The notes under the pieces: model-generated
Seen by the model: only the letters and a program-made list of their open reading frames with translations
Told to the model about the DNA's origin: nothing
The model's database searches: none
Translations under genes and position numbers: made by a program
From: Streptomyces sp. NBC_01439
GTDB taxonomy: Bacteria; Actinomycetota; Actinomycetes; Streptomycetales; Streptomycetaceae
DNA: 64,000 nt
Direction: 5' to 3'
Assembly (NCBI RefSeq): GCF_036227605.1
Contig: NZ_CP109487.1
Span: 5,247,001 to 5,311,000 of the forward strand
Shown: in pieces, positions 23,369 through 34,332 of the stretch
Position numbering within the stretch: position 1 is the first letter of the stretch
How the letters are laid out: each line of letters begins with the position of its first letter

Positions 23369-24568
23369 ATGGACGTGAACGCGGCGGTCGCCGCAGCTGC
23401 AGCGATCGCCGGTCTTTGCACCGGTGTGGTCGCGATGCTGGCGTTCCGCTGGAGCGAGCGCGACCACGCCCGCCCCACCCGGAGCTCCATCCGCCCCGAC
23501 CTCAATGCGGTGCTGCCGCCCGGCGTGGACACCGTCCTCTCCGTGCTGCGCTCCTCGGCGGTCGTACTGGACGAGGGCGACGCGGTGGTCAAGGCCAGCT
23601 CGGCGGCGTACGCCCTCGGCCTGGTCCGCGGCGGCAAGCTCGCCGTGGAACCGATGCTCCACATGGCCCGCGACACCCGCCGCGACGGGGAGATACGGCA
23701 GGTGGAGCTGGACCTGCCCCGGCGCGGCACCGGCCGGGGCGAGGCCCTCGCGGTCTCGGCGCGCGTCGCCCCGCTCGGCTCCCGGCTGGTGCTCCTCCTG
23801 GTCGAGGACCTCACCGAGGCCCGCCGCATCGAGGCCGTGCGCCGCGACTTCGTGGCCAACGTGTCCCACGAGCTGAAGACCCCGGTCGGAGCGATCTCCC
23901 TGCTCTCCGAGGCCGTCATGGACGCCGCGGACGACCCCGAGGCGGTCAGCCGCTTCGCGGGACGCATGCAGATCGAGTCCACCCGGCTGATCAACCTCGT
24001 GCAAGAGCTCATCGACCTCTCCCGGGTGCAGAACGACGACCCGCTGGAGGACGCCGAGCCCGTACGCGTGGACACGCTGGTCGCCGAGGCCATCGACCGC
24101 TGCCGCCACACCGCGTCCTCGAAGCAGATCACCATGGCCGCGGGCGGCACCGCCGACCTGCGCGTATGGGGCAACCGGGGGCAGCTCGCCGCCGCCCTCG
24201 GAAATCTGGTCGAGAACGCCGTCAACTACAGCCCCGCCCGCACCCGCGTCGGCATCGCCGGACGCAAGGTGACGGCTCCTGGGGGAGACTTGATCGAGAT
24301 CGCCGTGACCGACCAGGGCATCGGCATCCCGGAAAAGGACCGCGAGCGCATCTTCGAGCGCTTCTACCGCGTGGACCCGGCCCGCTCCCGTGCCACGGGA
24401 GGAACGGGCCTCGGCCTTGCGATCGTGAAGCACGTGGCGGCCTCGCACGGCGGGGAGGTGTCGGTATGGAGCTCGGAGGGCCAGGGTTCCACGTTCACCC
24501 TGCGACTCCCTGAAGCAGCCGCCCCGGCCCCGGCGGCGGCCCCCCGCACCCACCCGACCCCTGCCTGA
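23369..24568 (+). CDS. phoR: Phosphate-responsive sensor histidine kinase PhoR (SenX3-like)
   Basis: A 399-residue membrane kinase that phosphorylates PhoP under phosphate limitation. It has a single N-terminal hydrophobic segment (residues ~5-26), a PAS-like sensor region (~55-150), a HisKA domain with His167 in VANVSHELKTPVG, and a HATPase domain: N box NLVENAVNYSP, DQGIGIPEKDRERIFERFYR, TGGTGLGLAIVKHV. It ends in an Ala/Pro tail. TAACCT lies 6 nt before the ATG and no ribosome binding site is seen, suggesting a leaderless mRNA. phoP follows 41 bp downstream. Confidence 0.95.
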   Translation: MDVNAAVAAAAAIAGLCTGVVAMLAFRWSERDHARPTRSSIRPDLNAVLPPGVDTVLSVLRSSAVVLDEGDAVVKASSAAYALGLVRGGKLAVEPMLHMARDTRRDGEIRQVELDLPRRGTGRGEALAVSARVAPLGSRLVLLLVEDLTEARRIEAVRRDFVANVSHELKTPVGAISLLSEAVMDAADDPEAVSRFAGRMQIESTRLINLVQELIDLSRVQNDDPLEDAEPVRVDTLVAEAIDRCRHTASSKQITMAAGGTADLRVWGNRGQLAAALGNLVENAVNYSPARTRVGIAGRKVTAPGGDLIEIAVTDQGIGIPEKDRERIFERFYRVDPARSRATGGTGLGLAIVKHVAASHGGEVSVWSSEGQGSTFTLRLPEAAAPAPAAAPRTHPTPA

Positions 24569-24609
24569 CCAAGAACCGCTCCAGCCATTCCTGCCCCGGA
24601 GGTCCTTCC

Positions 24610-25290
24610 GTGACCCGAGTGCTCGTCGTCGAGGATGAGGAATCCTTCAGCGACGCCCTGTCCTACATGCTCCGCAAGGAGGGCTTCGAGGTCGCCATCG
24701 CCGCGACCGGGCCCGACGGGCTCGACGAGTTCGAGCGCAACGGCGCCGACCTCGTCCTCCTCGACCTGATGCTGCCCGGCCTGCCCGGCACGGAGGTCTG
24801 CCGGCAGCTGCGCGGCCGCTCCAACGTCCCCGTGATCATGGTGACCGCCAAGGACAGCGAGATCGACAAGGTCGTCGGGCTGGAGATAGGAGCAGATGAC
24901 TACGTCACGAAGCCCTTCTCCTCCCGCGAGCTGGTCGCCCGCATCCGCGCGGTCCTGCGCCGTCGCGGTGAGCCGGAAGAGGTCACCCCGGCCGCCCTAG
25001 AGGCCGGCCCCGTACGGATGGACGTCGACCGCCACGTGGTCACCGTCTCCGGCGGCAAGGTGGACCTCCCGCTGAAGGAGTTCGACCTGCTGGAGATGCT
25101 GCTGCGCAACGCGGGCCGCGTGTTGACCCGCATGCAGCTCATCGACCGGGTCTGGGGCGCCGATTACGTCGGCGACACCAAGACGCTGGACGTCCACGTC
25201 AAGCGCCTGCGGGCCAAGATCGAGCCGGACCCGGGCGCGCCGCGCTACCTGGTCACGGTCCGTGGTCTGGGCTACAAGTTCGAGCCGTAG
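24610..25290 (+). CDS. phoP: Phosphate response regulator PhoP (RegX3-like)
   Basis: A 226-residue OmpR-family response regulator. The receiver domain has the acidic pair E8-D9 and phospho-acceptor Asp52 (LVLLDLMLPGLPG), with VTAKDSEIDKV and GADDYVTKPFSSRELVARI downstream. The C-terminal winged helix has LPLKEFDLLEMLLRNAGRV and KTLDVHVKRLRAKIEPD. It activates phosphate-starvation genes and represses antibiotic production in Streptomyces by binding PHO boxes. The GTG start is preceded by GGAGGTCC. It forms an operon with phoR and ends at a strong bidirectional terminator. Confidence 0.96.
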   Translation: MTRVLVVEDEESFSDALSYMLRKEGFEVAIAATGPDGLDEFERNGADLVLLDLMLPGLPGTEVCRQLRGRSNVPVIMVTAKDSEIDKVVGLEIGADDYVTKPFSSRELVARIRAVLRRRGEPEEVTPAALEAGPVRMDVDRHVVTVSGGKVDLPLKEFDLLEMLLRNAGRVLTRMQLIDRVWGADYVGDTKTLDVHVKRLRAKIEPDPGAPRYLVTVRGLGYKFEP

Positions 25291-25323
25291 GCCGGACCCG
25301 GCCCTGAGGGGCGCACGGGAAGG

Positions 25324-25371
25324 TACGGGAAGGGCCCCCGTCCGCCGATGCGGATGGGGGCCCTTCCCGTA
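25324..25371. terminator. Bidirectional terminator between phoP and DUF461 gene
   Basis: A 22-bp stem with one G-T mismatch (25324-25345 with 25350-25371) and a 4-nt CGAT loop, between convergent genes. Confidence 0.9.
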
Positions 25372-25390
25372 TGCGTACGCGGGGTCCGCG

Positions 25391-26089
25391 TCAGTGGCCG
25401 GCGCTGTGCGACGGGGAACCGGCCGGCGTACCGGCGGCGGCGCCCGCGGGGGAGCCGGACGGGGTGGCACCCGCGGCCGCACCGGAGGCCCCGGCCGACG
25501 GGGAGCCGGACGGGGAGCCCGACGGCGAGCCCGAGGGGGAGCCGGACGGGGTGGCGGCCGGGGACGCGGCCGGTGCCGCGGTCGGGCCGAACGGTGCGTA
25601 CGGGCCGGTGGCCGGGACCACGAAGGCCTCCAGCTCGACGCCGCCCGTGCTGCTCAGCTGGAAGACGACCTTCTGGACCTCGCCGTCGCGGACGTTCGCG
25701 GCGCCGTCCTCGATCACGGCGGAGGCGTTGCCCTTGCCGCCGATCACCACGTAGCCGAGGGCCGGCACGGTGACCTTGCCGGAGCCTTCGGCCGGCTTCA
25801 GCGCAACCTTGCCCTTGCTACCCGGGAGGGTGATGCTGTCAACGGTCTCCGCCTTGGTGCCGTTGTTGAAGACCGTCGCGGAGACGACCGCGGGGCCCTT
25901 CTCGCCCTTCTGGCCCTGGGTGATCACCAGCGCGTTCTGGACCTCGATCTGGCCCTTGGCGGCGGCGGCGTTGTCCGGCTTGATCTGGAGGGTCTGCGCG
26001 TCGTTGCCCGCACCGCATGCGGCCAGCGAGGCGATCGAGAACACGATGGCGGTGGCGGCGAGGGCGCCGCGTCGAAGGCTGCGGCTCAC
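25391..26089 (-). CDS. DUF461-type secreted lipoprotein (possible copper chaperone)
   Basis: A 232-residue lipoprotein: basic n-region, hydrophobic core and lipobox SLAAC at about residues 21-25. The middle (~30-165) is a beta-sandwich of the DUF461/PCuAC type (VVSATVFNNGTKAETVDSIT, ALGYVVIGGKGNASAVI). The usual PCuAC Met/His copper ligands are not clearly present, so metal binding is uncertain. The C-terminal ~65 residues are Pro/Ser/Gly/Ala repeats (SGSPSGSPSGSP), probably a wall-spanning stalk, ending HSAGH. It lies convergent to phoP. No operon partner follows. Confidence 0.8.
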   Translation of the reverse strand: MSRSLRRGALAATAIVFSIASLAACGAGNDAQTLQIKPDNAAAAKGQIEVQNALVITQGQKGEKGPAVVSATVFNNGTKAETVDSITLPGSKGKVALKPAEGSGKVTVPALGYVVIGGKGNASAVIEDGAANVRDGEVQKVVFQLSSTGGVELEAFVVPATGPYAPFGPTAAPAASPAATPSGSPSGSPSGSPSGSPSAGASGAAAGATPSGSPAGAAAGTPAGSPSHSAGH

Positions 26090-26679
26090 GGCGGCGGCAT
26101 CTCCTTGGACGAACGGAAGGGGCGGGTGGACGCTCGGAACGGCCGAGGTAAAGCCGCTCTAAGGGTGTGTCAGCGCGCTTAGGTTACCGAGCCGCCGCCC
26201 CGCCCCCGCACCCGACCCTCCGCATGGCAGCCCCTGCCCTGGGAGCGCCCCGCGATCTTGCATTCCCCGGCGCCGTTCACCGCACCGATCTTGTGCCGCT
26301 CGCATATCGCGCACCGAACCCCTGTTGATCAATTCGAGGATTCCCCCGAACGGCACTTCGTGATCAATTCCGGATTGGGCCGGAACCCGCCCGGTGAGGG
26401 CGGCCGCCAGTCGGACGGAGTAGTTCGGTTTCCCGACTCGGAACCCGGCAAAACGGGACGTACGTCACACTGATGGGGGTGCCGGGCAGGTGTAGCGTGG
26501 CCCTTTCGCCTGGTCCGCGTAGCGCCCCCGACCTGCGAATACCCTCTTCCGGGAGCCCTCCGCAGCACGTTCGTGTTGCTGTTGTCAAGCCCCGAGATGT
26601 GCCCTGACCTGCGAAAACGCCATTCATAACAGTCAGTTCTCGTGTTACCCTGGATAGCCACGGAAGGGGTACCTGTCAC
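26090..26679. other. 590-bp intergenic region before carD
   Basis: No protein gene is supported here. A TGATCAATTC direct repeat occurs at 26325 and 26361. The last 100 bp are AT-richer than the surroundings (GCCATTCATAACAGTCAG, TACCCTGGATAG) and probably contain the carD promoter. The length leaves room for a small RNA, which cannot be judged from sequence alone. Confidence 0.5.
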
Positions 26680-27162
26680 ATGACGTTCAAGGTTGGCGAC
26701 ACCGTGGTCTATCCCCATCACGGGGCCGCGCTGATCGAGGCCATTGAGACTCGTCAGATCAAAGGCGTGGACAAGACCTACTTGGTGCTCAAGGTCGCCC
26801 AGGGCGACCTGACGGTTCGTGTGCCTGCGGACAATGCGGAGTTCGTCGGTGTTCGCGACGTAGTCGGCCAGGACGGGCTGGACCGGGTCTTCGAGGTGCT
26901 TCGTGCACCGTATGCAGAAGAGCCGACGAACTGGTCCCGGCGCTACAAGGCAAATCTGGAGAAGCTCGCTTCTGGCGATGTCATCAAGGTCGCCGAAGTG
27001 GTGCGTGACCTGTGGCGTCGTGAGCGTGAGCGCGGGCTTTCCGCGGGCGAGAAGCGCATGCTCGCGAAGGCACGCCAGATTCTGGTGAGCGAGCTCGCGC
27101 TCGCTGAGAACACGAACGAGGACAAGGCCGAGGCCCTCCTCGACGAGGTGCTCGCGTCCTGA
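26680..27162 (+). CDS. carD: CarD-family RNA-polymerase-binding regulator
   Basis: A 160-residue CarD/CdnL protein. Residues 1-55 form the Tudor-like RNA-polymerase beta-interacting domain ([20 protein letters not shown]). The C-terminal helical domain includes the conserved Trp that wedges into the promoter bubble ([17 protein letters not shown]) and [20 protein letters not shown]. It stabilises open complexes at rRNA and other housekeeping promoters. GGAAGGGG precedes the ATG. Length and sequence are typical. It is followed by a 272-bp gap before ispD. Confidence 0.96.
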   Translation: MTFKVGDTVVYPHHGAALIEAIETRQIKGVDKTYLVLKVAQGDLTVRVPADNAEFVGVRDVVGQDGLDRVFEVLRAPYAEEPTNWSRRYKANLEKLASGDVIKVAEVVRDLWRRERERGLSAGEKRMLAKARQILVSELALAENTNEDKAEALLDEVLAS

Positions 27163-27434
27163 CGCGAGTGCCCGTGCACCATCTGGTGCGCAGCTTGCCG
27201 CGGTGCCCGATGACAAGGTCTCTCCCTCCACGAGAGGCCTGTTGCCGGGCGCTGCGGCATGTCTGTATCCGTATCTTTTGTCTCACTGCCTCACTGCCAC
27301 CATTGCGATGGCGTGCCGGGCCCGGGCAGCCCGCTCGACCGGTCGTCCACGGAAGGGGCGAAGGGCGTCGCACCCGGCACCCTTCAGGCCATACCCATGT
27401 CGGCCGAAGTCACAAACCTGGCTCGGAGCTACTG

Positions 27435-28181
27435 ATGTCTGACGTAACGCGTCCCCACCGCACCGCCGCGGTGATCCCGGCCGCCGGCCGGGGGGTACGC
27501 CTCGGTCCCGGTGCCCCCAAGGCCCTGCGGGCCCTCGGCGGCACCCCGATGCTGATCCACGCCGTACGCGCGATGGCCCGCTCCCGCGCGGTCTCCCTCG
27601 TGGTGGTCGTGGCTCCGCCCGCCGAGGCCGCCGAGGTGCGCCTGCTGCTGGGTGAACACGCGCTGCCCGAGCGCACCGAGCTGCTGGTCGTCCCCGGTGG
27701 GGAGACCCGCCAGGAGTCCGTCCGGGCCGGCCTGGACGCGCTGCCGCCGGACGTCACCTCCGTACTCATCCACGACGCGGCCCGCCCGCTCGTCCCCGTG
27801 GACACCGTGGACTCGGTCATCGAGGCCGTACGCGACGGAGCGCCCGCCGTGGTGCCCGCGCTGCCCCTGGCGGACACCGTCAAGGAGGTCGAGCCCGGCA
27901 AGCCCGGCGAGCCCGAGCCGGTCCTCGGCACGCCCGAGCGGGCCCGGCTGCGCGCCGTGCAGACCCCGCAGGGCTTCGACCTCGCCACCCTGCTGCGGGC
28001 GCACGCCGCCCTCGCCGTCGACGGCGAGGGCGCCACCGACGACGCCGGAATGGTGGAACGGCTCGGCGTCACCGTCGTGGTGATCCCGGGCCACGAAGAG
28101 GCCTTCAAGGTCACCCGCCCCCTCGACCTGGTCCTCGCAGAGGCCGTACTCGCCCGCAGGAGGGCCAACGATGGCTACTGA
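27435..28181 (+). CDS. ispD: 2-C-methyl-D-erythritol 4-phosphate cytidylyltransferase
   Basis: IspD makes CDP-methylerythritol in the non-mevalonate isoprenoid pathway. The 248-residue protein has the nucleotide-binding loop [21 protein letters not shown] at ~11-31, [21 protein letters not shown] (Asp for metal), AVQTPQGF and [12 protein letters not shown] short insertion ([19 protein letters not shown]) extends one loop. It overlaps ispF by 11 bp, so the two are coupled, consistent with the IspDF fusion in other bacteria. The upstream gap (27163-27434) holds no gene. Confidence 0.95.
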   Translation: MSDVTRPHRTAAVIPAAGRGVRLGPGAPKALRALGGTPMLIHAVRAMARSRAVSLVVVVAPPAEAAEVRLLLGEHALPERTELLVVPGGETRQESVRAGLDALPPDVTSVLIHDAARPLVPVDTVDSVIEAVRDGAPAVVPALPLADTVKEVEPGKPGEPEPVLGTPERARLRAVQTPQGFDLATLLRAHAALAVDGEGATDDAGMVERLGVTVVVIPGHEEAFKVTRPLDLVLAEAVLARRRANDGY

Positions 28182-28701
28182 GCCGATCACGCACACCGCG
28201 CACACCGCGCACACCGTTCCGCTGATCCCGCTCGTCGGCATCGGCACCGACGTGCACGCCTTCGAGACCGGCCGCGAGCTGTGGTGCGCCGGCCTGCTCT
28301 GGGAGGGGGAGGACGGCCTCGCCGGGCACTCCGACGGTGACGTGGCCGCCCATGCCGCCTGCGACGCGCTCTTCTCCGCCGCCGGCGTCGGGGACCTCGG
28401 CGCGCACTTCGGCACCTCCCGCCCCGAGTGGTCCGGCGCCGCCGGCGTCACCCTTCTGGCGGAGGCGGCCCGCATCGTCCGCGCCGAAGGCTTCGAGATC
28501 GGCAACATCGCCATCCAGGTGATCGGTGTGCGCCCGAAGATCGGCAAGCGGCGCGAAGAAGCGCAGAAGGCGCTCGCGGCCGCCGCCGGCGCCCCCGTTT
28601 CCGTGTCCGGCACCACCACCGACGGGCTGGGACTGACCGGCCGCGCCGAAGGCCTCGCCGCCATCGCCACGGCCCTCGTGTACCGGACGAACCGGGCCTG
28701 A
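28171..28701 (+). CDS. ispF: 2-C-methyl-D-erythritol 2,4-cyclodiphosphate synthase
   Basis: IspF cyclises CDP-methylerythritol 2-phosphate, releasing CMP. The 176-residue protein has metal ligands in [10 protein letters not shown] (Asp27, His29) and the third His in [12 protein letters not shown], followed by [24 protein letters not shown] and [15 protein letters not shown]. The N-terminus is extended by a Thr-His-Thr-Ala repeat (THTAHTAHT) encoded by a 9-bp tandem repeat, absent from typical IspF. It overlaps ispD and is followed by a terminator. Confidence 0.95.
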   Translation: MATEPITHTAHTAHTVPLIPLVGIGTDVHAFETGRELWCAGLLWEGEDGLAGHSDGDVAAHAACDALFSAAGVGDLGAHFGTSRPEWSGAAGVTLLAEAARIVRAEGFEIGNIAIQVIGVRPKIGKRREEAQKALAAAAGAPVSVSGTTTDGLGLTGRAEGLAAIATALVYRTNRA

Positions 28702-28736
28702 TCCCCCGCAGCGTCCGTACATCTTCGGCAACAAAC

Positions 28737-28768
28737 GTGCCCCGGGTCCCGAAAGGGTCGCGGGGCAC
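28737..28768 (+). terminator. Terminator after ispF
   Basis: Stem GTGCCCC/GGGGCAC (28737-28743 with 28762-28768) with a nested CCC-GAAA-GGG hairpin, just before the cysS promoter. Confidence 0.75.
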
Positions 28769-28782
28769 TGCTACAGGGCCAC

Positions 28783-28788
28783 TACCCT
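28783..28788 (+). promoter_or_regulatory. -10 element for leaderless cysS transcript
   Basis: TACCCT lies 7 nt before the cysS GTG, with no ribosome binding site in between. Confidence 0.5.
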
Positions 28789-28795
28789 GGATGCC

Positions 28796-30202
<1,407 letters not shown>

Positions 30203-30297
30203 GCCCGGGCAGCTGAGCCTGGTGTGCTGCGCGGCGCTCCGGGCGGCACACTCTTCATACGTACATATCGCAGCACCAACGAAAACAGGTAGAGGTC

Positions 30298-31269
30298 ATG
30301 GCCGGGAACAGCCAGCGCAGGAACCGCCGCACGTCCAACAAGAAGGGCGCCACGGTCGGCAGCGGTGGCCAGCGGCGCAAGGGCCTGGAAGGCAAGGGCC
30401 CCACGCCCAAGGCCGAGGACCGCAAGAAGCACAAGGCGAACCGCATCGCGAACGCCATGGCCCGCCAGGCCGCCAAGCGCCGCCCCGCCCCCCGCCGCGG
30501 CGGCCCCAAGGGCACCAGCGAGATGGTCGTCGGCCGCAACCCGGTCTTCGAGGCGCTGCGCGACGGCGTCCCCGCCACCACCCTCTACGTCCAGCAGTTC
30601 ATCGACAACGACGAGCGCGTGCGCGAGGCCCTCCAGCTCGCCTCCGAGCGCGGCAACATCAACCTGATGGAAGCCCCGCGCCCCGAGCTCGACCGCATGA
30701 CCAACGGGCTTAACCACCAGGGTCTGGTCCTCCAGGTCCCGCCGTACGAGTACGCGCACCCCGAGGACCTCACCGCGGCCGCCTACGACAACGGCGAGGA
30801 CCCGCTCATCGTCGCCCTCGACGGCGTCACCGACCCGCGCAACCTCGGCGCGATCGTCCGCTCCGTCTCCGCCTTCGGCGGCCACGGCGTGGTCATTCCC
30901 GAGCGCCGCGCCGCCGGCATGACCGCCGGAGCCTGGAAGACCTCGGCCGGCACCGCCGCCCGCACCCCGGTCTCGCGCGTCACCAACCTGACCCGCGCCC
31001 TCCAGGACTACAAGAAGGCCGGCATCACCATCGTCGGCCTCGCGGCCGAGGGCACGAAGACGGTCAACGACCTGCCCGAGCTGGCGGGCCCGGTCGTCAT
31101 CGTCGTCGGCTCCGAGGGCAAGGGCCTCGGCCGCCTCGTCGGCGAGAACTGCGACTACCTCGTCCGCATCCCGATGCCGGGCGGCGCCGAGTCCCTCAAC
31201 GCGGGCGTCGCCGCCGGCGTGGTCCTCTACGAGGCGGCCCGCCGCCGCGCCGACCGCGGTCGCATCTGA
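30298..31269 (+). CDS. rlmB: 23S rRNA (guanosine-2'-O-)-methyltransferase RlmB
   Basis: A SpoU/TrmH-family enzyme of 323 residues methylating 23S rRNA (G2251 in E. coli numbering). The N-terminal ~75 residues are a highly basic, disordered extension ([20 protein letters not shown] and [20 protein letters not shown]) usual in actinobacterial homologues. A substrate-binding domain follows ([16 protein letters not shown]). The knotted SPOUT domain has [31 protein letters not shown] and [19 protein letters not shown]. The ATG has GTAGAGG upstream. It is likely co-transcribed with cysS (95-bp gap). Confidence 0.95.
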   Translation: MAGNSQRRNRRTSNKKGATVGSGGQRRKGLEGKGPTPKAEDRKKHKANRIANAMARQAAKRRPAPRRGGPKGTSEMVVGRNPVFEALRDGVPATTLYVQQFIDNDERVREALQLASERGNINLMEAPRPELDRMTNGLNHQGLVLQVPPYEYAHPEDLTAAAYDNGEDPLIVALDGVTDPRNLGAIVRSVSAFGGHGVVIPERRAAGMTAGAWKTSAGTAARTPVSRVTNLTRALQDYKKAGITIVGLAAEGTKTVNDLPELAGPVVIVVGSEGKGLGRLVGENCDYLVRIPMPGGAESLNAGVAAGVVLYEAARRRADRGRI

Positions 31270-31352
31270 TCCCCCGCGCACCGGGTTCCCGCACGTCGGA
31301 TCCCGTGCGCAACTGATCCATTTGGCTCATGGAACATGACCCGTGAGCGTGT

Positions 31353-31377
31353 CACCCCGCCCGATCCGGGCGGGGTG
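31353..31377. terminator. Terminator between rlmB and the DoxX-type gene
   Basis: Perfect 11-bp stem (31353-31363 with 31367-31377) and a 3-nt loop, followed by GGCTTGATCTT. Confidence 0.8.
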
Positions 31378-31449
31378 GCTTGATCTTGACGGGCCTCGGA
31401 CACATCCCTGGCGTCAAGGCAGTGTCCTAAGCACTGATCACTCGGTTAG

Positions 31450-32988
31450 ATGAGTGTGGACACCAGAACGTCAGGGTTCGACGACCAGCCCGCGCTGAGC
31501 ATGGTCAAGGTGCCGTGCGACCCCGCACAGGTCATCGTCAACCACGCCAGCTTCCGCGTGCGGCTCGCACCGAGCCCGAGCGCGCGTTCCAAGCCCGCGA
31601 GGGTCCCCGGCCGCGCACCCGTTCTGGGTGGCGCCGTGGCGGCCGCCGCCGGGGCCACCCGCCGCCGGGCCCCCGTGGTCTGGAGCGGCAAGTCCGACGT
31701 CGGCGACGCCGCCGCCATGGGCGGCCTGCTCCAGGCGGTGCGCGAGGCCGGCCGCGGATACGACGAGTACGACGGCGGCACCACCCAGGTCATCCCCCGC
31801 GTCGACCTGGCCCACGACCTCGCCGAGGACACCCTCGCCACGCCGACCGTCATCGGCCAGCGCAGCTACGGGGACCCCTCCGAAACCCGCTCCCTGGCCG
31901 CCGTGCGCGACCTGCCGTACCAGCAGGAGCCGCCCGGCGCCGGCCCTGGTAACGGCCCCGGGGCCGACTTCCGCCGGGCCGGCCCCGACACCCGCGGCCA
32001 AGCCTCCTACTACCCCGGCCGCCGGATGAACCTCGGCGTCGTGCTGCTCCCGCTGCGCGTCTTCCTCGGCTTCATCTCCATCTACGCCGGCATGGGCAAG
32101 CTGTGCGACCCCGTCTACTTCGACGGCGGCGAACGCGGCTCCATGGTCACCTGGCTGCACACGCTGAACCCCTGGGCCCTGGCCGAGCCGCTGCGCGACT
32201 TCGCCCTCGCCCACCCGGTCGGCGCGGGCCTGACCGTGGCCTTCCTCCAGGTCATCGTCGGGGTGCTCACGGTCTTCGGCCTGTGGCAGCGGTTCGCCGC
32301 CTGCTTCGGGGCCCTGCTGTCCGCCGCACTGCTGATGACGGTGAGCTGGAAGACCGTCCCGGCCTACGACGCGCCCGACATCATCTACCTCGCCGCCTGG
32401 AGCCCGCTGATCATCGCCGGCGCCCCGGTCTACTCCCTCGACGGGCGCCTCGCCGGCGAGGCCTGGCGGACCCTCGGCCCGCGCTCCGAGATCTGGCGGC
32501 TGCGGCGGCGCGTCCTGCGCCGCGGAGCCGTCATGGCCACCGTCGTGTGCGGGCTCACCCTGCTCATCGGCTCGCTCCTCGGCGGCGCCGTCCGCTCCTC
32601 CACCGTCGTCACCGTCCCCGGGCCGGGCGAAGCCCCCAGCAACTACCTGCCCGGCCGGCCCCTGCCGCAGGCACCGGCCACGCAGCAGCCCGTACAGCAG
32701 CAGCCCACGAAGGCTCCGACCAAGGCCGCCTCGCCCTCGGCCAGCGCGACCGAGCCCGCCGCCAAGTCCGGGAAGACCGCGTCCGGCACCCCCACCAAGG
32801 GGACCTCGGGCACCCGCTCCGAGTCGCCCGCCGCGACGCGCGGCACCACCGGCAAGCAGCAGACCCCGCGCAGCACCCCCCGCCAGTCCTCCCCGGCCAA
32901 GCAGCCGCCCTCCTCCGCGGGGAGCAGCACGGGCGGCGGGGCTCCGGCCGCGAAGCAGCCGGGCCTGATCGGCGGACTCATCGGCTGA
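31450..32988 (+). CDS. DoxX-family membrane protein with long flanking tails
   Basis: A 512-residue protein. Residues ~1-190 are a soluble, Ala/Arg/Pro-rich region. Residues ~195-320 hold the DoxX-like four-helix unit (MNLGVVLLPLRVFLGFISIYAGMGKLCDP, AGLTVAFLQVIVGVLTVFGL, CFGALLSAALLMTVSWKT, PDIIYLAAWSPLIIAGAP). A further helix (~362-385) is followed by ~125 residues of Pro/Thr/Ser/Ala/Lys low complexity, probably exported. DoxX-type proteins are linked to thiol/redox complexes in mycobacteria; the role here is not known. Start ATG 31450 follows a gap of 180 bp containing a terminator. Confidence 0.8.
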   Translation: MSVDTRTSGFDDQPALSMVKVPCDPAQVIVNHASFRVRLAPSPSARSKPARVPGRAPVLGGAVAAAAGATRRRAPVVWSGKSDVGDAAAMGGLLQAVREAGRGYDEYDGGTTQVIPRVDLAHDLAEDTLATPTVIGQRSYGDPSETRSLAAVRDLPYQQEPPGAGPGNGPGADFRRAGPDTRGQASYYPGRRMNLGVVLLPLRVFLGFISIYAGMGKLCDPVYFDGGERGSMVTWLHTLNPWALAEPLRDFALAHPVGAGLTVAFLQVIVGVLTVFGLWQRFAACFGALLSAALLMTVSWKTVPAYDAPDIIYLAAWSPLIIAGAPVYSLDGRLAGEAWRTLGPRSEIWRLRRRVLRRGAVMATVVCGLTLLIGSLLGGAVRSSTVVTVPGPGEAPSNYLPGRPLPQAPATQQPVQQQPTKAPTKAASPSASATEPAAKSGKTASGTPTKGTSGTRSESPAATRGTTGKQQTPRSTPRQSSPAKQPPSSAGSSTGGGAPAAKQPGLIGGLIG

Positions 32989-33007
32989 TGCCGGCACGGC
33001 AAACCGG

Positions 33008-33035
33008 GGCCCGGCACGCGCGAGCGTGCCGGGCC
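33008..33035. terminator. Terminator after the DoxX-type gene
   Basis: Perfect 12-bp stem (33008-33019 with 33024-33035) and a 4-nt GCGA loop between convergent genes. Confidence 0.85.
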
Positions 33036-33122
33036 TCCGCACGTACGCGTACCGGGCGCGCGGAGCCGCGTACGTACGGAGCCGTACGGGCCGTACGGGC
33101 GTCGGTCGGCCCGTGAAGGGCC

Positions 33123-33890
33123 TCAGACGGCCTTCTGCTCCGCCAACTCCCGCGCGGCCTCGCTGAGGTCCTTCGCGGTGTCGATCGCCCGCCAGTAGGC
33201 CCCTTGCGGCAGCGGGTAGCCCGCGAGGCGCCGCTCACGGGCCAGGCGCGGGAACGTCGTGCGCTCGTGGTCCCCCAAGTCCGGCAGCAGCGCGGCGAAT
33301 TCGGCACTGAAGACGTACACGCCGGCGTTGACCGGATAGGGCGACGGCGGGGCCTCGATGAAGTCCAGCACCTGACCGAACTCGTTGGTCTCCACGACCC
33401 CCCACGGGATCCGCGGGCGCGCCAGCGCGAGCGTGGCCACCGCGTCGCGCTCCGCGTGGAAGGCGGCCATCTCGCGGAGCGAGAACCGGGTCCACACGTC
33501 GCCGTTGGTCGCGTACCAGGCCCCCTCGGGATGTGGGAGGTGCCGGGCGGCGTACTTGAGGCCGCCGCCGCGCCCCAGCGGCTCCTCCTCGACCACCGTG
33601 GTCACGCGCAGCGGCAACCGGGCCCCGGCGAGCCACTCCTGGAGCACCCCGGCCAGGTGCCCGCAGGAGACCACGGCGTCCGTGACCCCCTCGGCGGCCA
33701 GCCAGGCCAGCTGGTGCCCGATGATCGGCACCCCCGTGCCCGGGATCTCGACCATCGGCTTCGGGCGGTCGTCCGTGTACGGGCGCAGCCGCGAACCCTG
33801 GCCGCCCGCCAGGACGACGGCCTGGGTGGGGGCGGCGGGGAACGCGGCTGCGGAGGGAGCGGGCGGCGCGGATCGGTGGTCGTCGGTCAT
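33123..33890 (-). CDS. Sugar-phosphate nucleotidyltransferase
   Basis: A 255-residue NTP_transferase enzyme, predicted to make an NDP-sugar from a sugar-1-phosphate. The signature is AVVLAGGQGSRLRPYTDDRPKPMVEI at ~24-49, followed by DAVVSCGH, EEEPLGRGGGLKYAA, WYATNGDVW (metal Asp) and PVNAGVYVFS. It lacks the C-terminal hexapeptide repeats of full-length GlgC/RfbA or ManC-type pyrophosphorylases, so it is a single-domain form like HddC or RmlA-minimal enzymes. The sugar cannot be named. Its start lies 28 bp after the stop of the secreted hypothetical gene upstream. Confidence 0.85.
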   Translation of the reverse strand: MTDDHRSAPPAPSAAAFPAAPTQAVVLAGGQGSRLRPYTDDRPKPMVEIPGTGVPIIGHQLAWLAAEGVTDAVVSCGHLAGVLQEWLAGARLPLRVTTVVEEEPLGRGGGLKYAARHLPHPEGAWYATNGDVWTRFSLREMAAFHAERDAVATLALARPRIPWGVVETNEFGQVLDFIEAPPSPYPVNAGVYVFSAEFAALLPDLGDHERTTFPRLARERRLAGYPLPQGAYWRAIDTAKDLSEAARELAEQKAV

Positions 33891-33918
33891 GACGGCCAGC
33901 GTAGGGAGGTGGCGTGCG

Positions 33919-34332
33919 TCAGCCCATGGAGGCGACGCCGGAGGCGTACGAGGTGTCGCAGACGGGCCGGGCGAACGACTGGGCCTTCGTCGGACCGTAC
34001 GCGTCCACGGCGGCGCGCCCCACCGCCCGCGCGATCCCCACGCAGTGTTCGGCGAGCGACGGCCGCCGGTCCACCTCCTGCTGGAGGTGGGTCAGGACGT
34101 CGTCCGGCCGCCCGCCCTGCTGCAGCTCACCGACGAGCTGATCGCGCAGCACCTCGTGCGCGGCACGCGGCTTCGCGGGGACGGAGACGTCCTCGGCGGA
34201 GGCGGTCACGATCTGCGAGGACGAAGTGTCCGCCCAGGGGACCATGGTGACCGCGAGGGTCCCGGACAGGACGAGGACGACGGGCAGGACCAGGGCGAGG
34301 GATCGGCCGATACGGCGGGCAGTGTGGGTCAC
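33919..34332 (-). CDS. Small secreted or membrane-anchored hypothetical protein
   Basis: A 137-residue protein with an N-terminal signal/anchor (RRIGRSLALVLPVVLVLSGTLAVTMV, residues ~6-32). The mature part is helical (AAHEVLRDQLVGELQQGGRP to LTHLQQEVDRRPSLAEH) and contains two Cys (EHCVGIAR, RPVCDTSY) that may pair outside the cell. I do not recognise the family. It starts at GTG 34332 and is directly upstream of, and probably co-transcribed with, the nucleotidyltransferase gene. Confidence 0.65.
   Translation of the reverse strand: MTHTARRIGRSLALVLPVVLVLSGTLAVTMVPWADTSSSQIVTASAEDVSVPAKPRAAHEVLRDQLVGELQQGGRPDDVLTHLQQEVDRRPSLAEHCVGIARAVGRAAVDAYGPTKAQSFARPVCDTSYASGVASMG

Noticed and set aside
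26329..27231. 300-codon minus-strand frame overlapping carD
   Set aside because: It is antisense to carD and shows no recognisable domain or third-position bias of its own.
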